DNA of 64,000 nucleotides, from assembly GCF_000718635.1 (NCBI RefSeq), contig NZ_JOBF01000026.1, forward strand, positions 1 to 64,000. The letters run 5' to 3'. The stretch's first letter is position 1; every line of letters begins with the position of its first letter. The notes under the pieces were generated by a model that was not told the DNA's origin, did no database searches, and was given only the letters and a program-made list of their open reading frames with translations. Both the position numbers and the translations under genes were made by a program. The DNA comes from Streptomyces varsoviensis (GTDB taxonomy: Bacteria; Actinomycetota; Actinomycetes; Streptomycetales; Streptomycetaceae). Below, piece by piece: positions 41,236 through 49,834 of the stretch.

Positions 41236-42695
41236 ACGAGCGGTGCGGACCCGGCCCGTGGGAGCCCGACGACGGCCCCTGGGACCACGACCAGGGCGGT
41301 ACGGGGCCGGGGGCGCGCGACAGCCGGAGCGACGGCCGGGACGGCGGCACGCCCGGCGACGGCACGCGCGCCTCCCCCGGCCCCGCCCAGCCGCCGCGCA
41401 TACCGACGCCGCGCGCCGCCCCCGAGGACGGCGACCGCTGGCCGTACCCCACGCAGCCCTCCGCCCCGGCCCCGGACACCATGCGGCCCCAGCAGGCACA
41501 GGAACCACACGCACAGAAACCGCCGCCCCAGGAACCGCCGTCGGCGGACCCGCGCGCCGAGGCCCCCGCCCCCTCCGGCCCCCGGTCGCACAAGGTGCTC
41601 ACGTCGCTGCTCGGGGCGTGGGCCCTGAGCGCCTGCTCCGCCGAGGAGACCCTGGAGGTCGAGGCGCACCTCACCGAGTGCGCGGCCTGCGCGGAGGAGG
41701 CCGTGCGGCTGCGCGACGCGGTGGGCCTGCTGCACCCCGAGGAGAATCTCGACCTCGATCCGATGCTCCGCTCCCGCGTGCTCGAAGGGTGCCTCGGCCG
41801 CCGCCCGGCCCGTATTCCGGTGCCCGACTGGGCCGCCCCGTACGACGCCGAGGCGGCCCGGCTCGACGCGCTGCTGCGGGACATGGGCGAGGCGGAGTGG
41901 CGGGCGCCGGTGAGCCTGCGGTGGTTCGAGGGGCGCGGGGCGGCGCGCCGCGACACCACGGTCGCCGGGGTCATCGGCCACTTGATGACCGTCGACGGGC
42001 TCGTCGCCGCCTCGCTGGGCCTCGCCGACCCGCTGCCGGGCGGCGAGGAGGGCTCCCCCACGGCCCGTACGGAGGCGTACTGGGCGGCGGAGCCGGCGGT
42101 CGCCGCCGGGGAGCCGGGGCCGGCGGCGGAGCTGCGCACGGCCTGGCGCGACCAGGGGCACTCGCTGTTACGGACGGTGTCGTTCGCCGGGCGCGGTGCC
42201 GCCGGGCTCGACGTGTCGTACGGGCGGTTCACGCTGCCGCTGCGCGACTCGTTCCTCGACCGCGCCTTCGAGTGCTGGGTGCACGCCGGGGACATCGCCG
42301 ACGCCGTCGACTATCCGTACGACCCGCCGTCCTCCGCCCACCTCAACCGCATGATCGACCTCGCGGCCCGGCTGCTGCCCGGCGCGCTGGCCCAGCGCCG
42401 CCGTGCGGGCCTGGCGTCCCCCGCCCGCGGCCCGGTCCTGGTGGGCGCGCCCGGCCGTACGCTCCATCTGGAGATCGAGGGCAGCGGCGGCGGCGACTGG
42501 TACATCGCGCTGGACTCCCCCGCCGCCCTCGGCACGCCCGCCGAGTCGGTGGCCCACGTCGCCCTGGACGGCGTCGAGTTCTGCCGGCTGGCGGCGGGCC
42601 ACATCGCGCCGGAGGAGGCCGCGGCGGGCCAGGACGGCGACCGCGAGGCGATCCGGGACGTGCTCTTCGCCGCGGCGTCGCTCTCCCGTCTCTAG
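41232..42695 (+). CDS. Zinc-finger anti-sigma factor fused to an MDMPI/DinB-like domain
   Basis: A 487-residue protein. A Pro/Gly-rich disordered start (to about 110) is followed by a zf-HC2 anti-sigma domain, SLLGAWALSACSAEETLEVEAHLTECAACAEE, with the HXXXCXXC zinc site. The C-terminal two thirds are a maleylpyruvate-isomerase-like (MDMPI_N, DinB-fold) domain: VIGHLMTVDGLVAAS and FECWVHAGDIADAV supply the metal His residues. There is no membrane helix, so it is a soluble anti-sigma factor. Codon 313 (42168-42170) is TTA, which makes full-length translation depend on the bldA tRNA. Confidence 0.88.
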   Translation: MNERCGPGPWEPDDGPWDHDQGGTGPGARDSRSDGRDGGTPGDGTRASPGPAQPPRIPTPRAAPEDGDRWPYPTQPSAPAPDTMRPQQAQEPHAQKPPPQEPPSADPRAEAPAPSGPRSHKVLTSLLGAWALSACSAEETLEVEAHLTECAACAEEAVRLRDAVGLLHPEENLDLDPMLRSRVLEGCLGRRPARIPVPDWAAPYDAEAARLDALLRDMGEAEWRAPVSLRWFEGRGAARRDTTVAGVIGHLMTVDGLVAASLGLADPLPGGEEGSPTARTEAYWAAEPAVAAGEPGPAAELRTAWRDQGHSLLRTVSFAGRGAAGLDVSYGRFTLPLRDSFLDRAFECWVHAGDIADAVDYPYDPPSSAHLNRMIDLAARLLPGALAQRRRAGLASPARGPVLVGAPGRTLHLEIEGSGGGDWYIALDSPAALGTPAESVAHVALDGVEFCRLAAGHIAPEEAAAGQDGDREAIRDVLFAAASLSRL

Positions 42696-42708
42696 GGCGC
42701 CCCCGGAG

Positions 42709-43581
42709 CTACGCGAAGACGACCGTGCGCCGGCCGTTGAGCAGCACGCGGTGCTCGCTGTGCCACTTCACGGCGCGCGCCAGCGCCTGGCACTCCACGT
42801 CGCGGCCGATCGCCACGAGCTGGTCCGGGGTCACGTCGTGGCCGACGCGCTCCACCTCCTGCTCGATGATCGGGCCCTCGTCCAGGTCGGCCGTCACGTA
42901 GTGGGCGGTCGCGCCGATGAGCTTCACGCCGCGGGCGTGCGCCTGGTGGTAGGGCTTGGCGCCCTTGAAGCTCGGCAGGAAGGAGTGGTGGATGTTGATG
43001 ATGCGGCCCGACAGCGCCTTGCAGAGGTCGTCGGAGAGCACCTGCATATAGCGGGCGAGCACCACGAGCTCGACGTTCTCGGCGCGGACCAGCTCCAGCA
43101 GCTCGGCCTCGGCGGCGGCCTTGGTGTCCTTGGTCACCGGGATGTGGTGGAAGGGGATGCCGTACGAGCGGGTCAGCTCCGCGAACTCCGTGTGGTTGGA
43201 GACGACGGCCGCGATCTCGACGGGCAGCGCGCCGATCCGGGAGCGGAAGAGCAGGTCGTTGAGGCAGTGGCCGAACTTGGAGACCATCAGGACGACGCGC
43301 ATCCGCGCGTCGGCCCGGTGGAGCTGCCAGTCCATCTGGAAGGAGTCGCCGACGGCCGCGAAGCTGGCGCGCAGCTTCTCCAGCGTCACGGGCTGCTCGG
43401 CGCTGAAGTGCACCCGCATGAAGAAGAGCCCGGTGTCGTGGTCGCCGAACTGCTGGCTGTCCTCGATGTTGCAGCCGGTCATGAACAGATAGCTGGAGAC
43501 GGCGTGCACGATGCCCTGCTTGTCGGGGCAGGACAGCGTCAGGACGTACTGCTCGGGGGCGACGGGCTGCGAATCACTCAT
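42709..43581 (-). CDS. purU: Formyltetrahydrofolate deformylase
   Basis: A 290-residue enzyme hydrolysing 10-formyl-tetrahydrofolate to formate, which balances one-carbon pools and feeds purine synthesis. An N-terminal ACT domain (YVLTLSCPDKQGIVHAVSSY) is joined to a formyltransferase-like domain with the catalytic set Asn-His-Asp in INIHHSFLPSFKGAKPYHQA and HYVTADLDEGPII. Length and order are standard for PurU. The convergent upstream neighbour ends 13 bases away. The ATG at 43581 has only a weak ribosome-binding site. Confidence 0.95.
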   Translation of the reverse strand: MSDSQPVAPEQYVLTLSCPDKQGIVHAVSSYLFMTGCNIEDSQQFGDHDTGLFFMRVHFSAEQPVTLEKLRASFAAVGDSFQMDWQLHRADARMRVVLMVSKFGHCLNDLLFRSRIGALPVEIAAVVSNHTEFAELTRSYGIPFHHIPVTKDTKAAAEAELLELVRAENVELVVLARYMQVLSDDLCKALSGRIINIHHSFLPSFKGAKPYHQAHARGVKLIGATAHYVTADLDEGPIIEQEVERVGHDVTPDQLVAIGRDVECQALARAVKWHSEHRVLLNGRRTVVFA

Positions 43582-43721
43582 AGCCCAATAGCGTCGCATA
43601 CCCGGCGGGGCCGCCGGGCCGCTCGCAGCACGGCGGCGGCACCGAGCGTCGAGGATCACACCAGCGCCGTCCGACGCCCGGACCACGCCGGCCCTGCCGC
43701 GTCCCCGAGCCGCGCCGAACG

Positions 43722-44168
43722 TCACACCACGCGCGTCACGATCGCCAGGACGTCCAGCGAGCGCGGCGGCGCGTCCGGGTCGTCCCCGTCGTTGACCGCG
43801 AGCCGCACGTGCGCCTCCCGCGCCGCCTGTACGGCCTCCGGCCACGCCTCGTGCTCCAGGTAGGCGGAGACGGGGGCGTCGGCGCCGATCTGGTGCATGA
43901 TCCGCAGGACGCGCAGCACGGCGGCGTCGACGAGGGCGGCCTCGGTCGGGTCGCGGAAGATCGTTCCGACGTATTTCTCGGCGGACCAGTTGTCCAGCCA
44001 GGTGTCCTCGACCAGCCGGTACACGGCGTCGGTCACGTCTCCGTAGCCCTCCAGGGCGGGGAGCCAGCACTCCCGCTGGAAGACCGGGTCGGCGAGCATG
44101 TGCAGCGCCGAGCGCACGTTCGCGCGCCAGCGCCACCACGGCATGTCATTGAGCGGCATGCCGCCCAT
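43722..44168 (-). CDS. SCO4402-family conserved protein
   Basis: A 148-residue protein starting MGGMPLNDMPWWRWRANVRS. The Trp-rich N-terminus and the segment DTWLDNWSAEKYVGTIFRD are highly conserved in the Streptomyces family I associate with SCO4402; its function is unknown. No membrane segment or signal. The ATG at 44168 is preferred to the ATG three codons later. It lies between purU and the proline-rich membrane protein on the same strand. Confidence 0.85.
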   Translation of the reverse strand: MGGMPLNDMPWWRWRANVRSALHMLADPVFQRECWLPALEGYGDVTDAVYRLVEDTWLDNWSAEKYVGTIFRDPTEAALVDAAVLRVLRIMHQIGADAPVSAYLEHEAWPEAVQAAREAHVRLAVNDGDDPDAPPRSLDVLAIVTRVV

Positions 44169-44248
44169 GGTGGTCGAGCGACGGCCGCGACGGGAAGACT
44201 TCTCCGAACCTTGCACGGTAATCGATCGTACGTTCTCCGCCCCGGGCG

Positions 44249-46147
44249 TCAGAGCTGGGTGTACTGGTGCGGCGTCAGGCCGTACTTCGTCGCGATCGCG
44301 TTCCACAACGTGGCGGCCTGCTGCTTCGCCCCCGTGGCGTCCCCGCTCGCCTTGTTGGCGCGGCCCAGCTCGGGGGTGGTGCGCGCCTTGCCCTTGGGGC
44401 AGCCGTGCTTGTCGCCCACCTTGCCCGCCCAGGCCGCGTAGTGGTTGTCGGCCGCCGCCGAGGACTGCCACGCCTTCTTCAACTGGGCCTTGAGGGCCGC
44501 CTGTCCGGGCAGCTTGTCGAGCGGCATCCGGTCCAGCCGCTCGACGAGGGCGTTGCGCTGGCCCGCCGCGCCGTGCAGGTCGGCGGCGGCCTTGTCGAGG
44601 TTCTTGCAGGACTTGATGGACTCCACCGAGTTGATCACGGCGTCGCGGCTGCTGTTGCTGTCCTTGAGCAGCGCGTCCAGCGCCTTGGCCTGGGGCAGCG
44701 CCGGGTCGTCGGACTTGTCGCCGTCCCCGGCCTTGCCGTCGGCGCCCGGGGCCGGGTTCTGCCCCGCCTGGTCGCTGCTCTTCTTGCCGCTGTCCTTGCC
44801 GTCGTCGCCGCCGCTGAGCAGCGCGCCCGCGCCGAGGCCCGCGACGGCGCAGCACGCGACGACGATGCCGATCGCGGCGAGCGGGGTGATCCGGCGGCGG
44901 CGCCCGCCGCCCTCGGGCCGCCCCTGCGGCTCGTACGCGGCCTGGCCGGTCTGGCCGAACCGGCCGGGTCCGCCCGGTCCCGGAGCGCCGGGCCCTTGGC
45001 CGTACGGGCCGGGGCCGCCGCCGGGCCCCGGGGCGCCGGGCCCCTGGCCGTACGGAGCCTGTCCGTACGGGGCCGGGGCCGGGGCCGCCGGCGGGGGCGG
45101 GGCGCCGTCGGAGCGGAAGAGGCCGTCGAACTCGGCGGGCGGCTGGCGCTCGCCCGCCCCGCCGGGCCGCGCGGGCTCCCCGCCGCCGACGGGCGGGATC
45201 AACTCCGTGGCCGCGGAGCCGAATCCGTCGCCCGGCCGCGGGGCGCCGCCCTGCGGGGGCAGGAGTCGCGTGGAGTCCGCGGCGGGGTCCGGGGCGCCGT
45301 GGCCGAAGGCCGGGGGCAGCGGTCCGCCGCCGTGCGCGGGCCGTTCGGGCGGCAGGGAGCCGCCGCCGACGGGCGGGATGAGCTGCGTGGGGTCGGACGC
45401 CCCCGCCGAGAGCGGCGGCATCGCGCCGGGCGCGGCGCCCGCGACGGGCGGGATGAGCTGCGTCGCCTCGGACTCCCCGGCCGGCTGCGGGGGCAGCATC
45501 TGGGTCGCGTCGGCCGGTCCGGACGCCGGGTAGCCGGCGTGCTGCGGCGGCTGGTGCCCGTATCCGCCGGGCGCGGCCTCGCCGGCCTGCGGCGGCAGCG
45601 GTTCGGAGGGCGCGGCGCGCCTGCGCCGCCCGCCGCCGCCCTGGGGCGGCTGCCCCTGCGGCGGGTAGCCGGGCTGGGGCGGCGAGTCGTAGCCGGTGGG
45701 GGCGAGTTCGCCGGCCTGCGGGGGGAGCGGTGCGCTGTGCGCGGGCGGCTGCGCGGGGTACGCCCCGTGGGGCTCGTACGGGGGCGGCATGCCGCCGGGC
45801 CCCTCGCCGTGGCCGGGCGCGGGGTAGCCGCCGGGCTGTCCGACGCCGTACGCGTCGGGGGCCGGAGCGCCGTACGGGCCGGGGTCGGGCGCGCTGTGGG
45901 CGCCGCCCGCGCGGTGCGCGCCCTGGCCGGGCTCGGGCGGCCCGCCCGGGTATCCGGCCCGGCCGGGCGCGGCTTGGGCGTCCGGGCCCCAGGGGTCGCC
46001 CCAGGGCCGTCCGGTGGGCGGTGCGGACCGCAGTTCGGCGGGGTCGAAGGGTTCGCCGTCGGCGGGCAGCACGATGCCCTCGTACGCGGGCCGCGTGGGC
46101 TGAGCCTCCGGTCGCCGCGGCTCGTTTCCCTGTCCGCTCTGCGTCAC
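44249..46147 (-). CDS. Proline-rich membrane protein with repeated Thr-X-X-Pro-Pro motifs
   Basis: A 632-residue protein. The first 420 residues are disordered and rich in Pro, Gly and Ala; within them the motif DATQMLPPQ recurs as EATQLIPPV, DPTQLIPPV, DSTRLLPPQ and AATELIPPV. One membrane helix (ITPLAAIGIVVACCAVAGLG, about 425-448) is followed by an external helical domain of about 180 residues with two Cys (SCKNLDK and GCPKGK). The Thr residues of the repeats resemble phosphorylation sites, which would suit the Ser/Thr kinases of this genome; that is inference. GAGGAG precedes the GTG start. Confidence 0.82.
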   Translation of the reverse strand: MTQSGQGNEPRRPEAQPTRPAYEGIVLPADGEPFDPAELRSAPPTGRPWGDPWGPDAQAAPGRAGYPGGPPEPGQGAHRAGGAHSAPDPGPYGAPAPDAYGVGQPGGYPAPGHGEGPGGMPPPYEPHGAYPAQPPAHSAPLPPQAGELAPTGYDSPPQPGYPPQGQPPQGGGGRRRRAAPSEPLPPQAGEAAPGGYGHQPPQHAGYPASGPADATQMLPPQPAGESEATQLIPPVAGAAPGAMPPLSAGASDPTQLIPPVGGGSLPPERPAHGGGPLPPAFGHGAPDPAADSTRLLPPQGGAPRPGDGFGSAATELIPPVGGGEPARPGGAGERQPPAEFDGLFRSDGAPPPPAAPAPAPYGQAPYGQGPGAPGPGGGPGPYGQGPGAPGPGGPGRFGQTGQAAYEPQGRPEGGGRRRRITPLAAIGIVVACCAVAGLGAGALLSGGDDGKDSGKKSSDQAGQNPAPGADGKAGDGDKSDDPALPQAKALDALLKDSNSSRDAVINSVESIKSCKNLDKAAADLHGAAGQRNALVERLDRMPLDKLPGQAALKAQLKKAWQSSAAADNHYAAWAGKVGDKHGCPKGKARTTPELGRANKASGDATGAKQQAATLWNAIATKYGLTPHQYTQL

Positions 46148-46335
46148 CGGGGCTCCTCAACCTGTGCGGGACTTACGGAATCATCGGCTCACGCTACCGG
46201 GTGACGATAACGCTCGACCATTGACCTCGTAACGGTCTCGTCCCCGTCGACCGCCTGCCCGAGCGGCCGCGGAGACCCGCGCCGTACGGCCCCGAACAGC
46301 CCCGTACGGCCCGCGCCGACCGGCCCCGGACGGGC

Positions 46336-47724
46336 CTACGCCGCCTGCACCTCCAGCCGGGCGCCGAACTCCCGTACAACGGATTCATCACGGTACGGCT
46401 CCAGCCGCTGCTGGAAATCGTCCAGGTACTCCGCGCCGCGGTTGGACCGCAGATTGCCGAGGAGTTCCACCGCGCGGGTGCCCGCGTGGCACGCCTCTTC
46501 GATCTCGCGCTGCTGCACATGCGCGGTGGCCAGCAGCAGCAGCCCTATGGCACGGCGGCGCACCCGCCCCTCCGGATGCCCGGCCAGGGCCTCCTCCGCG
46601 CGCCGCTTGGCCGGCTCGGACTGGCCGAGGTCGCGGTGGCAGTGGGCGAGTTCGTCCGCCAGGTACGCCTGGTCGAAGTGGCGGATCCAGACCGGGTCGT
46701 CGCCCGACTCGCCCTGGTTCTCCGCCCGTTCCAGCGCGGTCAGCGCCCGGCCCGCGACGGCCTGGCAGGCGCGGGAGTCGCCGAGCAGCGCGTGCCCGCG
46801 CGCCTCGGCCGCCAGGAACATCGCCTCCGCGCGGGGCGTCGCATGGCCCCGTGTGCCCTCCTGGGCCGCGCGCGCGAGCTGGGCGATCTCCCGCGGGTTG
46901 CCGAGCGAGGCGGCCAAGTGGCTCATGCTGGCGGCCAGTACGTAGCCGCCGTAGCCGCGGTCGTCCGCGGCCTGGGACAGGCGCAGCGCCTGGATGTAGT
47001 AGCGCTGGGCGAGGCCGGGCTGCCCGGTGTCGACCGCCATGTACCCGGCCAGCTCCGTCAACCGGGCGACGGCGGAGAAGAGTTCGCGCCCCACCGATTC
47101 CCGGTACGAGCCGCCGAGCAGCCCGGAGACGACGCTGTTGAGGTAGTGGACGACCACCGGCCGCACATGCCCGCTGCCGTAGCGGTGGTCCAGCTCCACG
47201 AGGGCGTCCGTAGTGGCCCGTACGGCCTGCACGTCGGCCGTTCCGACGCGCGCCCCGACCGACCGGGCGACCTGGCTGTCCGCGCCGGTGATCAGCCAGT
47301 CGCGGCTGGGCTCCACAAGCGCGGAGGCGGCGACGGACGAGCCGCTGAGGAAGTCGCGCCGCCCCACGTCGCTGCGCCACAGCTCGCAGACCTGCTCGAT
47401 GGCGCCGACGACGGTCGGCGAGAACTGGAGGCCGACGCCGGAGGCGAGGTTCTTGCCGTTGGCCATGCCGATCTCGTCGATGGTGACCGTGCGGCCCAGC
47501 TTGCGGCCCAGCGCCTCGGCGATGATCGCGGGGGCCCGGCCGCGCGGCTGCTGGCCGCGGAGCCAGCGGGCCACGGAGGTCTTGTCGTACCGCAGATCGA
47601 GGCCGTGTTCGGCGCCGCACATGTTGACGCGGCGGGCCAGGCCCGCGTTGGAGCAGCCGGCTTCCTGGATGAGCGCCTGCAGCCGTTCGTTCGGCTGTCG
47701 CGCCACGAGTGGCCGTGCGGCCAT
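46336..47724 (-). CDS. HTH/TPR-type transcriptional regulator (NsdA/NsdB-like)
   Basis: A 462-residue regulator. An atypical N-terminal HTH (NERLQALIQEAGCSNAGLARRVN, then YDKTSVARWLRGQQPRGRAP, about 10-60) is followed by a long TPR-like helical part (YIQALRLSQAADDRGYGGYV, QAVAGRALTALERAENQGES). This plan is shared with Streptomyces developmental repressors of the NsdA/NsdB kind; I cannot say which orthologue it is. AGGGGG lies eight bases before the ATG. It is divergent from the Prim-Pol gene across an iteron-bearing region. Confidence 0.85.
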   Translation of the reverse strand: MAARPLVARQPNERLQALIQEAGCSNAGLARRVNMCGAEHGLDLRYDKTSVARWLRGQQPRGRAPAIIAEALGRKLGRTVTIDEIGMANGKNLASGVGLQFSPTVVGAIEQVCELWRSDVGRRDFLSGSSVAASALVEPSRDWLITGADSQVARSVGARVGTADVQAVRATTDALVELDHRYGSGHVRPVVVHYLNSVVSGLLGGSYRESVGRELFSAVARLTELAGYMAVDTGQPGLAQRYYIQALRLSQAADDRGYGGYVLAASMSHLAASLGNPREIAQLARAAQEGTRGHATPRAEAMFLAAEARGHALLGDSRACQAVAGRALTALERAENQGESGDDPVWIRHFDQAYLADELAHCHRDLGQSEPAKRRAEEALAGHPEGRVRRRAIGLLLLATAHVQQREIEEACHAGTRAVELLGNLRSNRGAEYLDDFQQRLEPYRDESVVREFGARLEVQAA

Positions 47725-48176
47725 GGTGTGTACCCCCTGTGACTGCCGTGCGTCCCCGGTGGACGCCGCGCACCTGTGAAGTCCGTATGGCGAGATCACT
47801 GCCCCGAAGATGTCCGGAGAATGCGGGACTTGCCCGTAATGACCGCGCTTGGTGATCCGGGGTGAAACCCGCGATCGATGTCGGTATCCGATTGCCGTAT
47901 CCGATATCCGTATCCGATGCCCGCAGCCGTCGCCCCACGGTCGTGTCCGATGACCGTGGCCGACGGCCGGGCCCGGCGGTCGGGCCCGTGCCGATGGCTG
48001 TGCGGTGGTGGATCCGATGGCCGTGCGGACGAACGTCTCGCAGGTGGCTACCCCGCCGCGGCCGCCCGGCCCCGTCTGCGCCCCCGGCCATGCACCCGTG
48101 CGCCCCACGTGCCGTAACGATGCACCTCCCCCGCGCCCCGTACGGGCCGTAACCCCTGGTGAGAAGGGGAGTTGTG
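47725..48176. promoter_or_regulatory. Divergent region with 13-bp iterons
   Basis: TATCCGAT occurs at 47885, 47898 and 47911, exactly 13 bases apart, each followed by a (T/A)(G/T)CCG-like filler, so three iterons span 47885-47923. Looser copies (TCCGATGNCCGTG) follow near 47944 and 48014. The region separates the HTH/TPR regulator from the Prim-Pol gene. Confidence 0.65.
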
Positions 48177-48851
48177 ATGAACGTGGAAAAGACCATCGGA
48201 GTAACGGCCCCGCACACCCCGGCGCACCGCGGCGAACAGCCGCTCGACTCCGCGGTGCGGTACACGGAAGAACGGCACTGGGACGTCTTCGCGGGCACCT
48301 GGCTGGAGGCGGCCGACGGACGCGAGAACTGCTCCTGCCGCGACCTGGACTGCCCCGCTCCGGGGGCGCACCCGGCCCGCCCCGACTGGGCCGCGCAGAC
48401 CACCGGCAGCGCGGTCGGCGCCCGCCGGCTGTGGGCCGAGCGGCCCACCGCCTCCGTGCTGCTGCCGACCGGCCGCACCTTCGACGCCCTCGACGTATCG
48501 GAGTCCGCCGGGTGCCTGGCGCTGGCCCGGATGGAGCGGATGGACGTCGGGCTGGGCCCGGTCGCCTGCACGCCCGGCCGCCGGATGCTGTTCCTCGTCC
48601 TGCCGGGCGGCGCCCCGAAGGTCCCCGACCTGGTACGGCAACTGGGCTGGTCGCCCGCGGCGCTGGACCTCGTGGCGCGCGGCGAGGGCGACTACGTGGC
48701 GGCGCCGCCGACCCGCGTCGGCTCGCGCGGCTCGGTGCAGTGGGCCCGCCAGCCCACCGCCGCCAACCGCTGGCTGCCGGACACCGAGGAGCTGATCAGC
48801 GCCCTCGCCTACGCCTGCGGGCGCGAGGCCGCCGCGGCGCGCGGCCGCTGA
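48177..48851 (+). CDS. Bifunctional primase/polymerase N-terminal domain protein
   Basis: A 224-residue protein of the stand-alone Prim-Pol-like family found in streptomycete chromosomes. Cys/His residues in ENCSCRDLDCPAPGAHP match the start of the Prim-Pol domain, and RHWDVFAGTW plus LPTGRTFDALDVSE resemble its nucleotide-binding part. The catalytic acidic triad of true primases is not obvious, so it may be regulatory. AAGGGGAG precedes the ATG. It is divergent from the HTH/TPR regulator. Confidence 0.82.
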   Translation: MNVEKTIGVTAPHTPAHRGEQPLDSAVRYTEERHWDVFAGTWLEAADGRENCSCRDLDCPAPGAHPARPDWAAQTTGSAVGARRLWAERPTASVLLPTGRTFDALDVSESAGCLALARMERMDVGLGPVACTPGRRMLFLVLPGGAPKVPDLVRQLGWSPAALDLVARGEGDYVAAPPTRVGSRGSVQWARQPTAANRWLPDTEELISALAYACGREAAAARGR

Positions 48852-48970
48852 GCCCCGTGTCCCCGGCCGCGTGCGCGCGGTGACGCGCTGTGCTCCTTCC
48901 GCCTAGGGTTGGTCCCTAGGGGGCGGGCTCGCCCCTGCGATCAGTCAACGGGGAACGAGGGGACAGCACA

Positions 48971-49834
48971 GTGGTTCAGGACGCGGCGGCCGGCGGGGGC
49001 AGGACCGATACGGCCACGGCCGACGGGGGCAGGACCGGTACGGGCTCGGGGGCGGCGGTCGGCCCGGCCGCCGTACGGATCAGCGGCCTGTGGAAGAAGT
49101 TCGGGGAACAGGTCGCCGTCGCGGGCATCGACCTGGAACTGCCCGCCGGGCAGTTCATCGGGCTCGTCGGCCCCAATGGCGCCGGCAAGACCACCACCCT
49201 CTCCATGGTCACCGGGCTGCTCCGGCCCGACTCCGGCCAGGTCGAGATCGGCGGCCACGACGTGTGGCGGGACCCGGTGGCGGTCAAGTCCCGGATCGGC
49301 GTGCTGCCGGAGGGGCTGCGCCTCTTCGAACGGCTCTCCGGCCGCGAACTCCTCGCCTACACCGGCCGGCTGCGCGGCCTCCCCGGCGACGAGGTCGACG
49401 CGCGCGCCACCCAGCTCCTGGACGTACTCGACCTCGCCGGCGCCCAGCACAAGCTCGTCGTCGACTACTCGACCGGCATGCGCAAGAAGATCGGGCTCGC
49501 CTGCGCCCTGCTGCACAACCCCGAGGTCCTCTTCCTCGACGAGCCCTTCGAGGGCGTCGACCCGGTCTCCGCGCAGACCATCCGCGGCGTGCTGGAGCGC
49601 TACACCGGCTCCGGCGCCACCGTCGTCTTCTCCAGCCACGTCATGGAGCTGGTGGAGTCGCTCTGCTCGTGGGTCGCGGTCATGGCCGCGGGCCGCATCC
49701 GCGCCCAGGGCCCCACGGCCGAGGTGCGGGGCGACGCGGACAGCCTGCAGAACGCGTTCCTGGAACTCGTCGGCGCGAACCGGCGGCTGGCCGGCTCGCA
49801 GAACCTGGACTGGCTGGGCGGCGGCAACCGATGA
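48971..49834 (+). CDS. ABC transporter ATP-binding protein
   Basis: A 287-residue ATPase. Walker A is GPNGAGKTTT (about 74-83), the signature is the degenerate YSTGMRKKIGLA, Walker B is EVLFLDEPFEGVD and the switch His is in SSHVMELVE. The type is the NodI/CcmA-like exporter ATPase. GTG at 48971 starts a Gly/Thr-rich disordered leader of about 35 residues. Its stop overlaps the permease start (ATGA), so the two are translationally coupled and form the transporter. Confidence 0.93.
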   Translation: MVQDAAAGGGRTDTATADGGRTGTGSGAAVGPAAVRISGLWKKFGEQVAVAGIDLELPAGQFIGLVGPNGAGKTTTLSMVTGLLRPDSGQVEIGGHDVWRDPVAVKSRIGVLPEGLRLFERLSGRELLAYTGRLRGLPGDEVDARATQLLDVLDLAGAQHKLVVDYSTGMRKKIGLACALLHNPEVLFLDEPFEGVDPVSAQTIRGVLERYTGSGATVVFSSHVMELVESLCSWVAVMAAGRIRAQGPTAEVRGDADSLQNAFLELVGANRRLAGSQNLDWLGGGNR

